The notes beneath the pieces were generated by a model that was given only the letters and a program-made list of their open reading frames with translations, had not been told where the DNA came from and did not search any database. From assembly GCA_937934595.1 (NCBI GenBank), contig CALGZA010000072.1:1-39149 (forward strand): 39,149 nucleotides of DNA, written 5' to 3'. The DNA is from an uncultured Verrucomicrobiales bacterium (GTDB lineage Bacteria > Verrucomicrobiota > Verrucomicrobiia > Verrucomicrobiales > Akkermansiaceae). Every line of letters starts with the position of its first letter. The first letter of the stretch is position 1. Shown here in pieces: positions 25,913-35,400 of this stretch. The translations under genes were made by a program, and so were the position numbers.

Positions 25913-26803
25913 TTATTTCGTTATCGCTGCCATACACTCCTCAGAACAACAACCTCCGCACCCCTCCGCACATGACTCACAACTAAAATGCTGAGCATTA
26001 CAGCCATGCTTATTCGCACAGTTAATATAACGTTCACACGGCTCCCCACAATGAACACAATGCGCAATAACACTCGGATTCTTCCTATTCACAGGCACCC
26101 CTATCCGTTCATCAAAAACATAGCACTGCCCCTCATAATCCTCACCCTGAACCACCGCATTCTTCCCATAAGTCACTATCCCACCATGCAGCTGACTCAC
26201 ATCCTTAAAACCCTCTCGCACCAAATACCCACTAAACTTCTCACAACGTATCCCCCCAGTACAATACGTCAAAATCTTCTTCCCCTCAAACATCTCACGG
26301 TTCTCCCTGATCCATTCAGGAAGATCACGGAAACTCTCAACCGGTGGCAAAACAGCATTCTTAAACCTACCCAGCTTCCACTCATAATCATTCCTCGCAT
26401 CTATAATCACCGCATTAGGATCAGCCATCGCATCACGCCACTCCTCCGGCCCTAAATAATCCCCCGTCGTCTCATTCGGTGAAAAATCATCATCACCAAG
26501 CCCCAAAGTCACTATCTCATCACGTGACTTCACAGATAACTTAGGAAAAACATGCCCCGCCTCTTCATCTATCTTAAACTCCAACCCAGACGTCAAAGGA
26601 TCCCCCTTCATCGCCTCCATATAAAGCGCACAGCTCTCCACCGTCCCAGACACCGTCCCATTAATCCCCTCCTTACCCACTATCACACGCCCTAACAGCC
26701 CCAGAGACTCACAAAGAGCCTTATGCTCATCTCTATAAGCATCAGGATCCGCTATTTCCACATAGAAATAGTAGAGCAATACTCGATATGCCGTATCAGT
26801 CAT
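25913..26803 (-). CDS. trhO: tRNA uridine(34) hydroxylase TrhO (rhodanese family)
   Basis: TrhO (YceA) hydroxylates uridine 34 of tRNA as an early step of modified wobble uridine formation. The 296 residues have an N-terminal ferredoxin-like part ([16 protein letters not shown]) and a rhodanese domain with the catalytic loop [12 protein letters not shown], active Cys at residue 181. The tail is Cys-rich, with [18 protein letters not shown] followed by [15 protein letters not shown], and probably binds metal. The start ATG at 26803 keeps the whole N-terminal domain. lspA follows 10 bp downstream. Confidence 0.94.
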   Translation of the reverse strand: MTDTAYRVLLYYFYVEIADPDAYRDEHKALCESLGLLGRVIVGKEGINGTVSGTVESCALYMEAMKGDPLTSGLEFKIDEEAGHVFPKLSVKSRDEIVTLGLGDDDFSPNETTGDYLGPEEWRDAMADPNAVIIDARNDYEWKLGRFKNAVLPPVESFRDLPEWIRENREMFEGKKILTYCTGGIRCEKFSGYLVREGFKDVSQLHGGIVTYGKNAVVQGEDYEGQCYVFDERIGVPVNRKNPSVIAHCVHCGEPCERYINCANKHGCNAQHFSCESCAEGCGGCCSEECMAAITK

Positions 26804-26982
26804 AAAAGGGACTTATCCCATCAAACAGCAATGAGCAATGCTAAAAAAAGAACGAAAAAAATTGAGCCAATTCAAAAACATGAACAACCCAAATTCACCA
26901 GAAACAAGCTGCATATCAAGACCATAGACTAGCACCCCAGTTCATCTTATTACCTTGTAGAACACTACCGCTCTGATAAAAA

Positions 26983-27324
26983 ATGCAGAAATACATAAAT
27001 TTATCCATGCTAAATCCATTCAACTCTATTCCAGAGCTTCAAGAACTAAGTAAAGCAGACCGAAAATCCGCCTTTCAATACGCCCACCTCATGCGACTCA
27101 AACATTGGCAATTCTACGCAACAGCCATCACCATACTCGCATTAGGAATCTACATATCCAGCACAACACCAAACAAAACCACAGCTAACATCACCATCGG
27201 CCTAACAATAATATCCACCCTCATCATTACCGACTACGTAACAAAACCTATATTCCGTAAACACGCCCTAGAACACATCAACAAACTCAAGCTATCCAGA
27301 TCCTCCAAAACAAAAATACAGTAA
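26983..27324 (+). CDS. Small two-helix membrane protein
   Basis: A 113-residue protein with a polar N-terminus, two hydrophobic helices (about 45-61 and 70-87) and a basic C-terminus. No family is recognised. It is transcribed away from trhO and is followed by the decayed gene and repeat at 27381-27833. The strong A and C bias of its codons fits the strand bias of the window. Confidence 0.6.
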   Translation: MQKYINLSMLNPFNSIPELQELSKADRKSAFQYAHLMRLKHWQFYATAITILALGIYISSTTPNKTTANITIGLTIISTLIITDYVTKPIFRKHALEHINKLKLSRSSKTKIQ

Positions 27325-27381
27325 ATAACACCTTACATCAAGTAGTCACCCACATCTACTAAACCAAAAATAAATCAAAAA

Positions 27382-27833
27382 ATGAAACATATATTACTAA
27401 TCACATTCCTACTTATGGGCAACGCATTTGTGCGCAGATAACCTTACCACAGTTTAAAAAAACTTTAAAGACATGAGGACCAAGCTCTTCGCCTTTGACG
27501 CCTCATACCATTTGAACGGTTAGAATGGATTGATAGCACAACAAGATAGCAAGAGTAGCAAGAGTAGCAAGAGTAGCAAGGAAAGAGGAAAGCGAATAGT
27601 GAACTATACAACTGACGAATAACGAAGCTAATCTTGTTTTATTGTTGTGCACTTCAAAAAATCAGCTCTGCTGCTGTTCCCTAATCTATTAAAACTACTA
27701 TCAACCCAGAATAACTGTGAAAATGATAGCAGGAGCGGACTACTATTCTGATGAAGCCATAATAAAGAACATCCTTACATTGGCTAACGGCAAAAAACGC
27801 GAACTCAAAATGAACGGTGCGAAATATAAATAA
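27382..27833 (+). pseudogene. Secreted-protein remnant interrupted by a repeat
   Basis: The 5' part (27382-27441) encodes a signal peptide beginning MKHILLITFLLMGNAF and stops after 19 residues. Shifting frame by one base just before that stop gives ADNLTTV and, past one more stop, KNFKDMRTKLFAFDAS, which reads like decayed coding DNA. After the repeat at 27506-27728, an open stretch 27723-27833 encodes 36 residues that include DYYSDEAIIKNILTLANGK and end at KMNGAKYK. The pieces could be the two ends of one gene split by the repeat. The family is not recognised. Both fragments are short, so the call is tentative. Confidence 0.4.
27506..27728 (+). repeat. MITE-like hairpin repeat, copy 2
   Basis: Same element as at 6281-6485, about 18 bp longer because the 9-bp unit tagcaagag occurs three to four times (27546-27579). 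The left terminal arm TACCATTTGAACGGTTA pairs imperfectly with the right arm (23 of 31 positions). The inner stem is GCACAACAA with TTGTTGTGC, whereas copy 1 has GCAAAA with TTTTGC: an A-T pair became C-G on both sides. It lies between two pieces of a decayed gene. Confidence 0.75.
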
Positions 27834-27975
27834 TTATTAAGAATGCTCATCCCTTTGGCAAAGAAGAAAAAAGATCAATCTACCTTCAAAGAACTAACAT
27901 GTGAACAAAAAGAAGGCATCATCAGATATACTAAACATAACCATACCAAAACAGTCAGCCAGCCCAACACACCAA

Positions 27976-28455
27976 CTAACGCTGCTTCTTATTCAAATCA
28001 AACGTCACACCACAATGCATACAGCGAATACATCGCTTAAAAATTGCCGTCAAAACAGCAGTAGATGCATAAGAAAAAGGAAATATCTTATACGCATTCT
28101 TATGCTTATTCGATTGCGTGTTAGACATATGATTAGCCCTGCACAATGGACACCGAGTAGCCTTAGCTGCAAATAAAAACATCAACCTCATAAACAACCA
28201 AAACACCAACAACGCTATCGCTAAATAAATCACCTTCGGCAGCTTCAACCATACTCCATAACCAAAAATACCCAGAGCCAATAAAACCAACACCATCGCC
28301 ATCAGCCAAACCAAAGATGCCCTAACATAAGGCCACTTCCTTATTACACTATGAGCATTTCGCCTTCTGTGCGGCGATTGCCCCTGGATCAAACCACCTC
28401 TCCTAGGTGCTGGATGCTGCATCTTATGTGTTCTAATCTTATTCTTTATCGGCAT
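27976..28455 (-). CDS. Membrane protein with C-terminal zinc ribbon
   Basis: A 159-residue protein. The N-terminus is basic (RRGGLIQGQSPHRRRNAH), two hydrophobic helices lie at about 47-68 and 74-95, and the C-terminus carries CPLC and CMHC pairs that would form a zinc ribbon in the cytoplasm. It begins 20 bp after the folC stop codon on the same strand, so it is probably the last gene of the comF-accD-folC unit. No known family is recognised. Confidence 0.65.
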   Translation of the reverse strand: MPIKNKIRTHKMQHPAPRRGGLIQGQSPHRRRNAHSVIRKWPYVRASLVWLMAMVLVLLALGIFGYGVWLKLPKVIYLAIALLVFWLFMRLMFLFAAKATRCPLCRANHMSNTQSNKHKNAYKIFPFSYASTAVLTAIFKRCIRCMHCGVTFDLNKKQR

Positions 28456-28475
28456 ACCAAGTAGTAATAAATCTA

Positions 28476-29696
28476 TTATTGAGTAGTAGAGTGATAAACC
28501 ACATCGTTGATCAATGACCGATACTCCCCTAACAAATACAATGAACCAGTAATCAATATCGGCAAATCCTCCCCCTCAGCAATACGTAATGCATCCGCTA
28601 TACTAGCCGCAGACATCAACCGCTCATCATCAAAACCAGAACACTCTACAAAATCATCATACCCTATCGTGCGCGGTGAATCAATAGGTGTAAAAATAAT
28701 GCGCACAGCTATCTGCTCCAAGTTCCCTAAAACCCCTGCCAGATCCTTGCTCTCTATCGCCCCAAATACTACCACCGGCTTAACATCACCATACTCCTCC
28801 CTCCAAGTCTTAACCAATACCCCAGCCGCATGAGGATTATGCGCACCATCAATCACAGTCAATGGAGCCTCACCAGTAACCTCAAACCTACCCGGCCACT
28901 TCACACCAGCTAACCCATCCTTCACAGAATCATAGCGCAGCTCCACTCCAAGCTGATTCAGTGACTCTAAAGCAAGCGCCGCATTCTCTCGCTGATGCAC
29001 ACCAGCTAAACCTACACTATAAGCCATCTCAGGCTTATCCACCACAGTCAAAGGTGCCCTCATCCTATTCGCCCTCTCAGCTATCACACCCAACGCAACT
29101 CTATCCTGAGTAGCAGCAACCACAGGCACATCACTAACAATGATCCCAGCCTTCTCACCAGCTATCTCCTCCAACGTCTCACCAAGCCACTGCGAATGAT
29201 CCATCGCCACAGGCGTCAAAACACACACATCCGCAGGCACCGCCGTCGTTGCATCCAGCCTTCCACCCATACCAGTCTCTAAAACAATCAACTCCACCTC
29301 CATATCTCGGAAAAACCTCATCCCCATAACCAAAACTATCTCAAAAAAAGTCGGATGCTCAGCCCAACTACTCACCAAATCCCTTATCTCCGTCAAATAC
29401 GCAGCCGCCACCTCCTCAGAAATCATCTCACCATGAACCCTAAACCTCTCACGAAAATCAACCAAATGCGGAGACGTAAACAAACCCGTCCTCAAACCAT
29501 GCGCACGTGCCACAGAATCAATCAAAGCACACGTTGAACCCTTACCATTCGTACCCGCAACATGAATCACCTTAGTCTCACGCGCAGGATAAGCCAAAAA
29601 CTGAGCCAACAACTTCTCTGGTGCCTCAAGCCCTAACTTAATCCCAAAGTTCTGAGTAGAATACACCCACTCAATGGACTCAGAATACGTCATCAC
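28476..29696 (-). CDS. folC: Bifunctional folylpolyglutamate/dihydrofolate synthase
   Basis: Adds glutamate to dihydropteroate and folates. The Mur-ligase type ATP-binding loop is HVAGTNGKGSTCALIDSVA (residues about 45-63), then LFTSPHLVDFRERF, ETGMGGRLDAT and the C-terminal TVIDGAHNPHAAGVL. The 406-residue length is usual. It follows accD by 9 bp, an arrangement also common in other bacteria, where accD and folC are adjacent. The zinc-ribbon membrane protein gene follows 20 bp downstream. Confidence 0.96.
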   Translation of the reverse strand: MMTYSESIEWVYSTQNFGIKLGLEAPEKLLAQFLAYPARETKVIHVAGTNGKGSTCALIDSVARAHGLRTGLFTSPHLVDFRERFRVHGEMISEEVAAAYLTEIRDLVSSWAEHPTFFEIVLVMGMRFFRDMEVELIVLETGMGGRLDATTAVPADVCVLTPVAMDHSQWLGETLEEIAGEKAGIIVSDVPVVAATQDRVALGVIAERANRMRAPLTVVDKPEMAYSVGLAGVHQRENAALALESLNQLGVELRYDSVKDGLAGVKWPGRFEVTGEAPLTVIDGAHNPHAAGVLVKTWREEYGDVKPVVVFGAIESKDLAGVLGNLEQIAVRIIFTPIDSPRTIGYDDFVECSGFDDERLMSAASIADALRIAEGEDLPILITGSLYLLGEYRSLINDVVYHSTTQ

Positions 29697-29705
29697 ACCC
29701 AGCCC

Positions 29706-30530
29706 CTACTTAAGCATATAATCCAACAAACTACCCAGACGAGCACGTAACTCCCTACGCTCTACTATAGAATCTACCAAACCATGAGACAACATAAACT
29801 CAGCAGTCTGAAAACCCGGAGGTAGATCCTGGTGAGTCGTCTCCTTTACCACGCGCGGACCAGCAAAACCAATCATACACTTAGGCTCAGCCAAGTTCAC
29901 ATCTCCTATCGTTGCAAATGATGCAGTCACACCACCAGTCGTAGGATGCGTCAAAACAGATATATAAGGCAACCCAGCATCAGATAACTTAGCCAGTGCC
30001 CCACACGTCTTAGCCATCTGCATCAATGAAAGCATCCCCTCCTGCATCCGCGCTCCTGATGACGATGAAAATATTATCACCCCACACTCATCAGAAATCG
30101 CCCTCTCCACAGCTCGCGTTATCTTCTCACCCACCACCGAACCCATAGATCCCGCAAAAAACTTGAAATCCATCACAGCTATCATCGTCGGCTTCCCATG
30201 AATACTAATCTTCCCAGTTACCACCGCATCATTAAGACCAGTCTTCTCCCTCAGCATATTAATCTTCTCACCATAATTAGTGAAATTTAACGGATTCTCA
30301 GAATACAACGTCGCATCTATCTCCTCAAACGTCCCAGGATCAGCCAGCATATCTATTCGCTCACGAGAACCCAACAAAAAATGATGCCCACATTGCTCAC
30401 ATACCTGATGGTTCTGCTTCAGATCAAGAACATGCAGCATCTTACCACAACCTGGACAATTCTTCCACAGATCGTTCGGCATATCCTTCTTTTTATTTTG
30501 TCTAAGACGAGGTCTTTCAAAGATTCCCAT
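29706..30530 (-). CDS. accD: Acetyl-CoA carboxylase carboxyltransferase subunit beta
   Basis: The beta subunit of carboxyltransferase, which makes malonyl-CoA for fatty acid synthesis. The 274 residues begin with a C4 zinc finger, CPGCGKML to CEQCGHHF (C25, C28, C44, C47), and then the crotonase-fold core with SSSGARMQEGMLSLMQMAKT and THPTTGGVTASFATIGD. The start at ATG 30530 preserves the zinc finger. It lies 28 bp after comF and 9 bp before folC. The partner accA is not in the window. Confidence 0.97.
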   Translation of the reverse strand: MGIFERPRLRQNKKKDMPNDLWKNCPGCGKMLHVLDLKQNHQVCEQCGHHFLLGSRERIDMLADPGTFEEIDATLYSENPLNFTNYGEKINMLREKTGLNDAVVTGKISIHGKPTMIAVMDFKFFAGSMGSVVGEKITRAVERAISDECGVIIFSSSSGARMQEGMLSLMQMAKTCGALAKLSDAGLPYISVLTHPTTGGVTASFATIGDVNLAEPKCMIGFAGPRVVKETTHQDLPPGFQTAEFMLSHGLVDSIVERRELRARLGSLLDYMLK

Positions 30531-30558
30531 ATCGTTTACTCAATTTGTTTTCAGCACT

Positions 30559-31287
30559 CTAGCCACGTAAAACTGTTACGACAACTATGTTTTCAACTTT
30601 TGGAAAATTATCCCGTAAAATACGTGCACATTCCTCTGACGTAGAACCAGTAGTAAAAACATCATCAATGATAATTATCGACCGATAACCACCCAAATCC
30701 CCCCTAACCCTAAACACCCCCCGCAAGTTCCTCAGCCTCTCACCCCTCGTCAACCTCGTCTGCGTCACCGTATAATAACGCCTCCTCAGTAATCTCAGCG
30801 CCGGAATACCCGTCTGCCTACTAATCTCACGGCTCAAAAGATCCGCCTGGTTAAACCCTCGCCTCAGCTCCCGCCGCCAATGCAACGGCACAGGCACCAT
30901 CACAGGATCAGGTAACCCAGAAAAACGCTCATCCCCATACAAAACCTCCGAACAAAACTTCGCCAAAACCCGCACCAAATACTGACGCTTACCATACTTA
31001 TAAGAAATAACCATCTCCCTATTTTCAGCCGTATTCTTCAAAGCAGACTTCGCAAAATCAAAAGAAAAATCCAACCCCCTACAATTCGGACACACAGGAT
31101 TCTCAGAAAAAACCCCCTCAAAATCCTCCCCACACACTCCACAATAACCATCACTAATCCTACCCGCCCCATAAAAACAATCATCACAAACCAACCTCTT
31201 ACCACCCAAAAGCTCACCACAATGAAAACAACTACTCGGATAAACCAAATCCACAAACCCAGACACCAATCGCCGTAACCACACCAC
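30559..31287 (-). CDS. comF: ComF family protein (phosphoribosyltransferase-like)
   Basis: A 242-residue ComF-type protein. Two zinc ribbons precede the PRTase fold: C20/C23/C34/C37 (CFHCG, CDDC) and C49/C52/C66/C69 (CGVCG, CPNC). The catalytic PRPP loop is IIIIDDVFTTGSTSEECA. ComF is needed for DNA uptake in some bacteria, but in others its role is unclear. The start codon is GTG (31287), and it overlaps the stop codon of the CPBP gene by one base, so translation is coupled. accD follows 28 bp downstream. Confidence 0.9.
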   Translation of the reverse strand: MVWLRRLVSGFVDLVYPSSCFHCGELLGGKRLVCDDCFYGAGRISDGYCGVCGEDFEGVFSENPVCPNCRGLDFSFDFAKSALKNTAENREMVISYKYGKRQYLVRVLAKFCSEVLYGDERFSGLPDPVMVPVPLHWRRELRRGFNQADLLSREISRQTGIPALRLLRRRYYTVTQTRLTRGERLRNLRGVFRVRGDLGGYRSIIIIDDVFTTGSTSEECARILRDNFPKVENIVVVTVLRG

Positions 31288-32234
31288 TAGAGCAATGACT
31301 TCTTAGGCTTTAAATACAACCACACCGCCGCACCAGTCAAACTCACAAAAAACAAAGGCACCAACCCCTCACGTATATCACTACCATACAGCACCGGATT
31401 CGCAGCACCCGTATTATTCGTCAGTGCCAGATACACCTTCAGCGTAAACACCCACCCAGCATGCAAACCAATAGACATCCACAAATAACCAGTCTTCAAC
31501 CTCGCATAAGCCAAAACCACACCCACCACAAACAATGTCAAAAACACTCCTATAAACTCCTCCGGATGAATAAACTTCTCACCAATCTGCCCCAATAACC
31601 TAAACCCAGCATCAGCAGCCCCACCATCCTCTATCTCAGCACTACCCCTATAAGGCTTCAAAAAATGCACCAACGCAAAGAAAAAAGACAACCCTATCAC
31701 CGTCCCTCGCTCACTCAAACTACGTAACAACAAAGCAAACAACACCCCCCTAAATAACCACTCCTCAACCAAAGAAGCACCCACCGCAGGACTAATCGCC
31801 TTCACAAGAGCCCTCCCAGGAGACGCATCAGAATCAATCACAACCCAACCCAACTGATGCACCACCAAAAAAAATAACCCCATATAACCCATCGCATACA
31901 AAAAACCCACAAACATATCCTTCCACCCCTGCCACCTAGGATTAATTCGCTGCCTAAAAGGCAACTTTATCTCATTCCTATTATCCCGCAACGTCCTAAT
32001 AAATGGATACAACAAAATCACAGCCACCCCCATCAGAACCCTATTATAATAACGCGCCAGATCAGCCCTCGCCATACTCCCCTTTATAGAACCCATCACT
32101 CCATCACCAGAACCACCCGCAGAAAACTCTTTACCCCACACATAGACAGAAGGAGTCAGCGCCGCCGCTATCACCAAACACATCACCACAAAAAGAAAGA
32201 GTCGCGTCAGCTCATTTTTAAAGAATAATTTCAC
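31287..32234 (-). CDS. CPBP-family intramembrane metalloprotease
   Basis: A 315-residue membrane protein of the CAAX protease/bacteriocin-processing (CPBP, Abi) family. The key motif VEEWLFRG carries the EExxxR glutamates at about 157-158 and Arg at 162. ALVHFL (H190) and SIGLHAGWV supply the further His residues. Several hydrophobic helices surround them. An extra loop follows H190 (about 40 residues with GGAADAG). It is the first gene of the comF-accD-folC unit, followed by comF with a one-base overlap. Confidence 0.9.
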   Translation of the reverse strand: MKLFFKNELTRLFLFVVMCLVIAAALTPSVYVWGKEFSAGGSGDGVMGSIKGSMARADLARYYNRVLMGVAVILLYPFIRTLRDNRNEIKLPFRQRINPRWQGWKDMFVGFLYAMGYMGLFFLVVHQLGWVVIDSDASPGRALVKAISPAVGASLVEEWLFRGVLFALLLRSLSERGTVIGLSFFFALVHFLKPYRGSAEIEDGGAADAGFRLLGQIGEKFIHPEEFIGVFLTLFVVGVVLAYARLKTGYLWMSIGLHAGWVFTLKVYLALTNNTGAANPVLYGSDIREGLVPLFFVSLTGAAVWLYLKPKKSLL

Positions 32235-32380
32235 AGCAAAAACCTAACAACAACTCCCCCCACCTGTCCAGACGTATCCCAGCTTAACAAAACAAAAAAT
32301 AAACCACCCACATTTCACTATCGCCAGCCTTGCCAACCACCAAAGATTCAAGTACTACACCACCATAACAAGCTCATCAT

Positions 32381-32386
32381 TATAAT
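32381..32386 (+). promoter_or_regulatory. Candidate -10 element for the large fusion gene
   Basis: TATAAT lies 19 bp before the ATG at 32405, and a start near 32393 would leave a leader of about 12 nt. No -35 element is visible at the normal spacing, and there is no Shine-Dalgarno sequence, so the mRNA may be nearly leaderless. Confidence 0.4.
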
Positions 32387-32404
32387 CTGCACCACACACG
32401 AACC

Positions 32405-35400
32405 ATGAAATCACTCATAAAAATTCAAGCAGCACTATTACTCTCCACCACCCTGCTAACAGCTCAGCAACCAACAACGCCAGAATCACCAGCTCTCAAA
32501 CCCACTGCCATCACACAAGCTGTTAAATCTAACAAAAAAGACGAAGCACTAAAAATAGCACAACAACTCATCGAAGAAAAACAAGACATCGCAGACGCTC
32601 TATTCAAAAGCGCCACCACATACATCGCTAAACAACAACTCGAAAACGCAATACCATTCTTCCAACTCCTCATCAAAAACTTCCCAAATTCACCAAAAAC
32701 CAGCCCAGCTCGTGCCGAACTCCTCGGCTGTTACTACAACCTCAGACAACTCGAAAAATCCATCTCACAAGCACAAGCCAACCTCCTCGCAGAACCAAAA
32801 TCAAAATGGACAGAATACTGGTCATTCGTCATCGCACAAAGTAACTTCAGACTCTGGAAATTCAAAAAAGGAGAAACTCTACTCAAAGAATTCCTCACAA
32901 AATACCCATCAGGCCAATACTCCAAATTCGCCAAAAGAGCACTCGCCAAAATTAACCCAAACTACGTCACCAACTCAGACGGACTCGTAAAATACAACGG
33001 CAGACTCAAAGACGATATCCGCCTCCAAGCTGCCATCAACTCACTACCTCAAGACATCGAAAACGGATACAAAACACTCAAAAAACGTCTCGGCGTCGAC
33101 CTACCCAAAGACACCAAAATCCTCTACTACTTCGAAGACGAAAAATACGGAAAAAAATCAGGAGTCAAAGCCTCCACATACACCGTAGCCATAGATTACA
33201 AACCAGTCGTCCTCATGAGATTCTACACCGCATTCGTAGCATCACAAACCACCAGCTACAGATACACAGTCACACACGAACTCAAACACGCAGGATTCAG
33301 AGTCCTCATGGGTCAAAACTACGACAACCTTCCAGCATGGATCAAAGAAGGACTCGCCGTCTACGGCGCAGACGATGTCCAAACCAGACTACAAAGCGTC
33401 CTCTGTAACCAAATCTCTGGCGGCAAAGACCCCATGACCACTCTCAACGGTATCGACAACACAAAACACACCACCACAGACTACATGGAAAGCTCACTCG
33501 CTTTCGAATGGCTCGAATCAAAAAAAACAGGCAACGTCAAAGCATTCTGCCAAGCTATCATCAAAGGCCAACACTACAAAAAAATCTGGGCAGAACTCGC
33601 AGGAACAACCTACAAACAAGCCATCACAGAAGCTAACAACTACTGCACTCAACGCGTCAAATCAGAAATAGGAACCAGCCTCGCATCATTCCAAGAACTC
33701 CACAAAGCATACCAAAAAGCACTCAAACAAAACCCAACAACACTAAAAAATTGGCTCGACCATGGCGGACGAAAAAAATTCAACCAATGGCTAATAGACA
33801 ACCCACAACACCCAGCAACACCATTCGCCAGATTCTCCCTCGCACACGCCTCCATACAGTCAGGTGACGGAGAAACAGGACGTAAACAACTCAAACACAT
33901 CCTCAAACACGACAGCATGCGCTGCTCACTACTAGACGATGCCCAGCTCTGGATCGCACTCTCATACCACTACGCCAAAAACACAGCAAACGCCAAACAA
34001 GAATTCGGCATCCTAATCCGTGACTTCCCCGCATCTCACTCAGCCAGACAAGTCACCGGCAAATTCCCACCCGCACCACCCATCACCAAACAAAAACAAA
34101 CACCAAAATCTAAACTCACAACATGGTTCGAAACATCCATCAAAGGCAAAAACAAAACCTTCCCAGCACACACCAACCATAACAAAAACCTCAACGCACT
34201 CCGCAAAACAGCACTACAAGCCTACAAAGCAGCCACCACAAACCTCGGCAAACAAAACAAATTCACCCTCCTAAATGACTTCACAAAAGGCATCACAAAA
34301 AACCCAAAAATCAAAACATCAAAATTCAACATCGCAAAAGGACTAAACATGCCATACTGCGTCGTAAAACGCGGAAAAAGACCAACCAACGGCTGGCCAC
34401 TCGCCATCTGCATGCACGGCGGAGGAGGCACAGGTGACAAACTCCCTCACCCACACGCATGGCCCATGAACACCAAAGAATGGCATACCCAGATCAAATT
34501 CTCACTCCAAGTATACCCAGATAACATGATATACTTCATCCCCCGTATGGTCGATGACAACCAAGGAAGATGGTGGAAAGAATTCAACCACACCGCATAC
34601 ACAGAAATGATCCGCCACGCCGTCCTATACTGGGACGTAGACCCAAACCGTATCTACATGCTAGGAATTTCAGAAGGCGGATACGGCACAGAAACACTAG
34701 CATGCCGCTACCCCACTCCATACGCAGCCGCTAACGGAATGGCATGCGGATCAGGAACATCCATCCACACCGAAAACCTACGTAACCTACCATTCAGAAC
34801 AGACGTCGGAGAAAAAGACACCAGCTTCAACAGATACCCAAATGCAGTCATAAAACACCAAATGCTTGCAGACTACCGCATGGAAGACCCCAGCGGATAC
34901 CTCCACCACCTCGAAATCCATAAAGGCAGAGGCCACGGAATCGACTACAGAAAAGGCCCCAAATGGCTCATAGACAAAACGCGTAACCCACACCCACACC
35001 GCATTACATTCACACTATTCCAGCACGACGGAATCAAAAACAAAGGAGCATACTGGATAGAAGCAATAAATGACCTCAACAAAAAAATCATCAAACTAGA
35101 CGCCAACATAGACACCAAAAACAACACCATCCACATCGCAGCCACAGCAAGCATCAAAGACGAAGCAGTCCAGTCCGCTGACTGGCAACAACCACTCAAC
35201 GACCCAGGTGATTTCACCACCGCAAAAGGACTCAAGCTACGCCTCTGGCTTCACGAAAAACTACTCAACCTCAACAAGCCAATAAACATCCGCATCAACG
35301 GCAAAAAACTCCCCCCCATCAGCGTCTCACCCAGCCTAGAAACCATGAGCAAAAGCCTCATTCACTTCGGCGACCCAGAACGCATCTACCCCGCACACAC

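Larger units (their letters stand above)
27325..27975. other. Intergenic region with gene remnants and a repeat
   Basis: Apart from the fragments at 27382-27505 and 27723-27833 and the repeat between them, nothing is recognised. The reading frames at 27843-28176 are unsupported; they overlap the minus-strand zinc-ribbon gene. Confidence 0.5.

Noticed and set aside
27546-27579. Short tagcaagag repeats as a CRISPR-like array
   Set aside because: The unit is 9 bp, tandem without spacers, and lies inside the hairpin repeat.
27843-28176. Plus-strand frames over the zinc-ribbon membrane gene
   Set aside because: They overlap a better supported gene on the minus strand and look non-protein-like.
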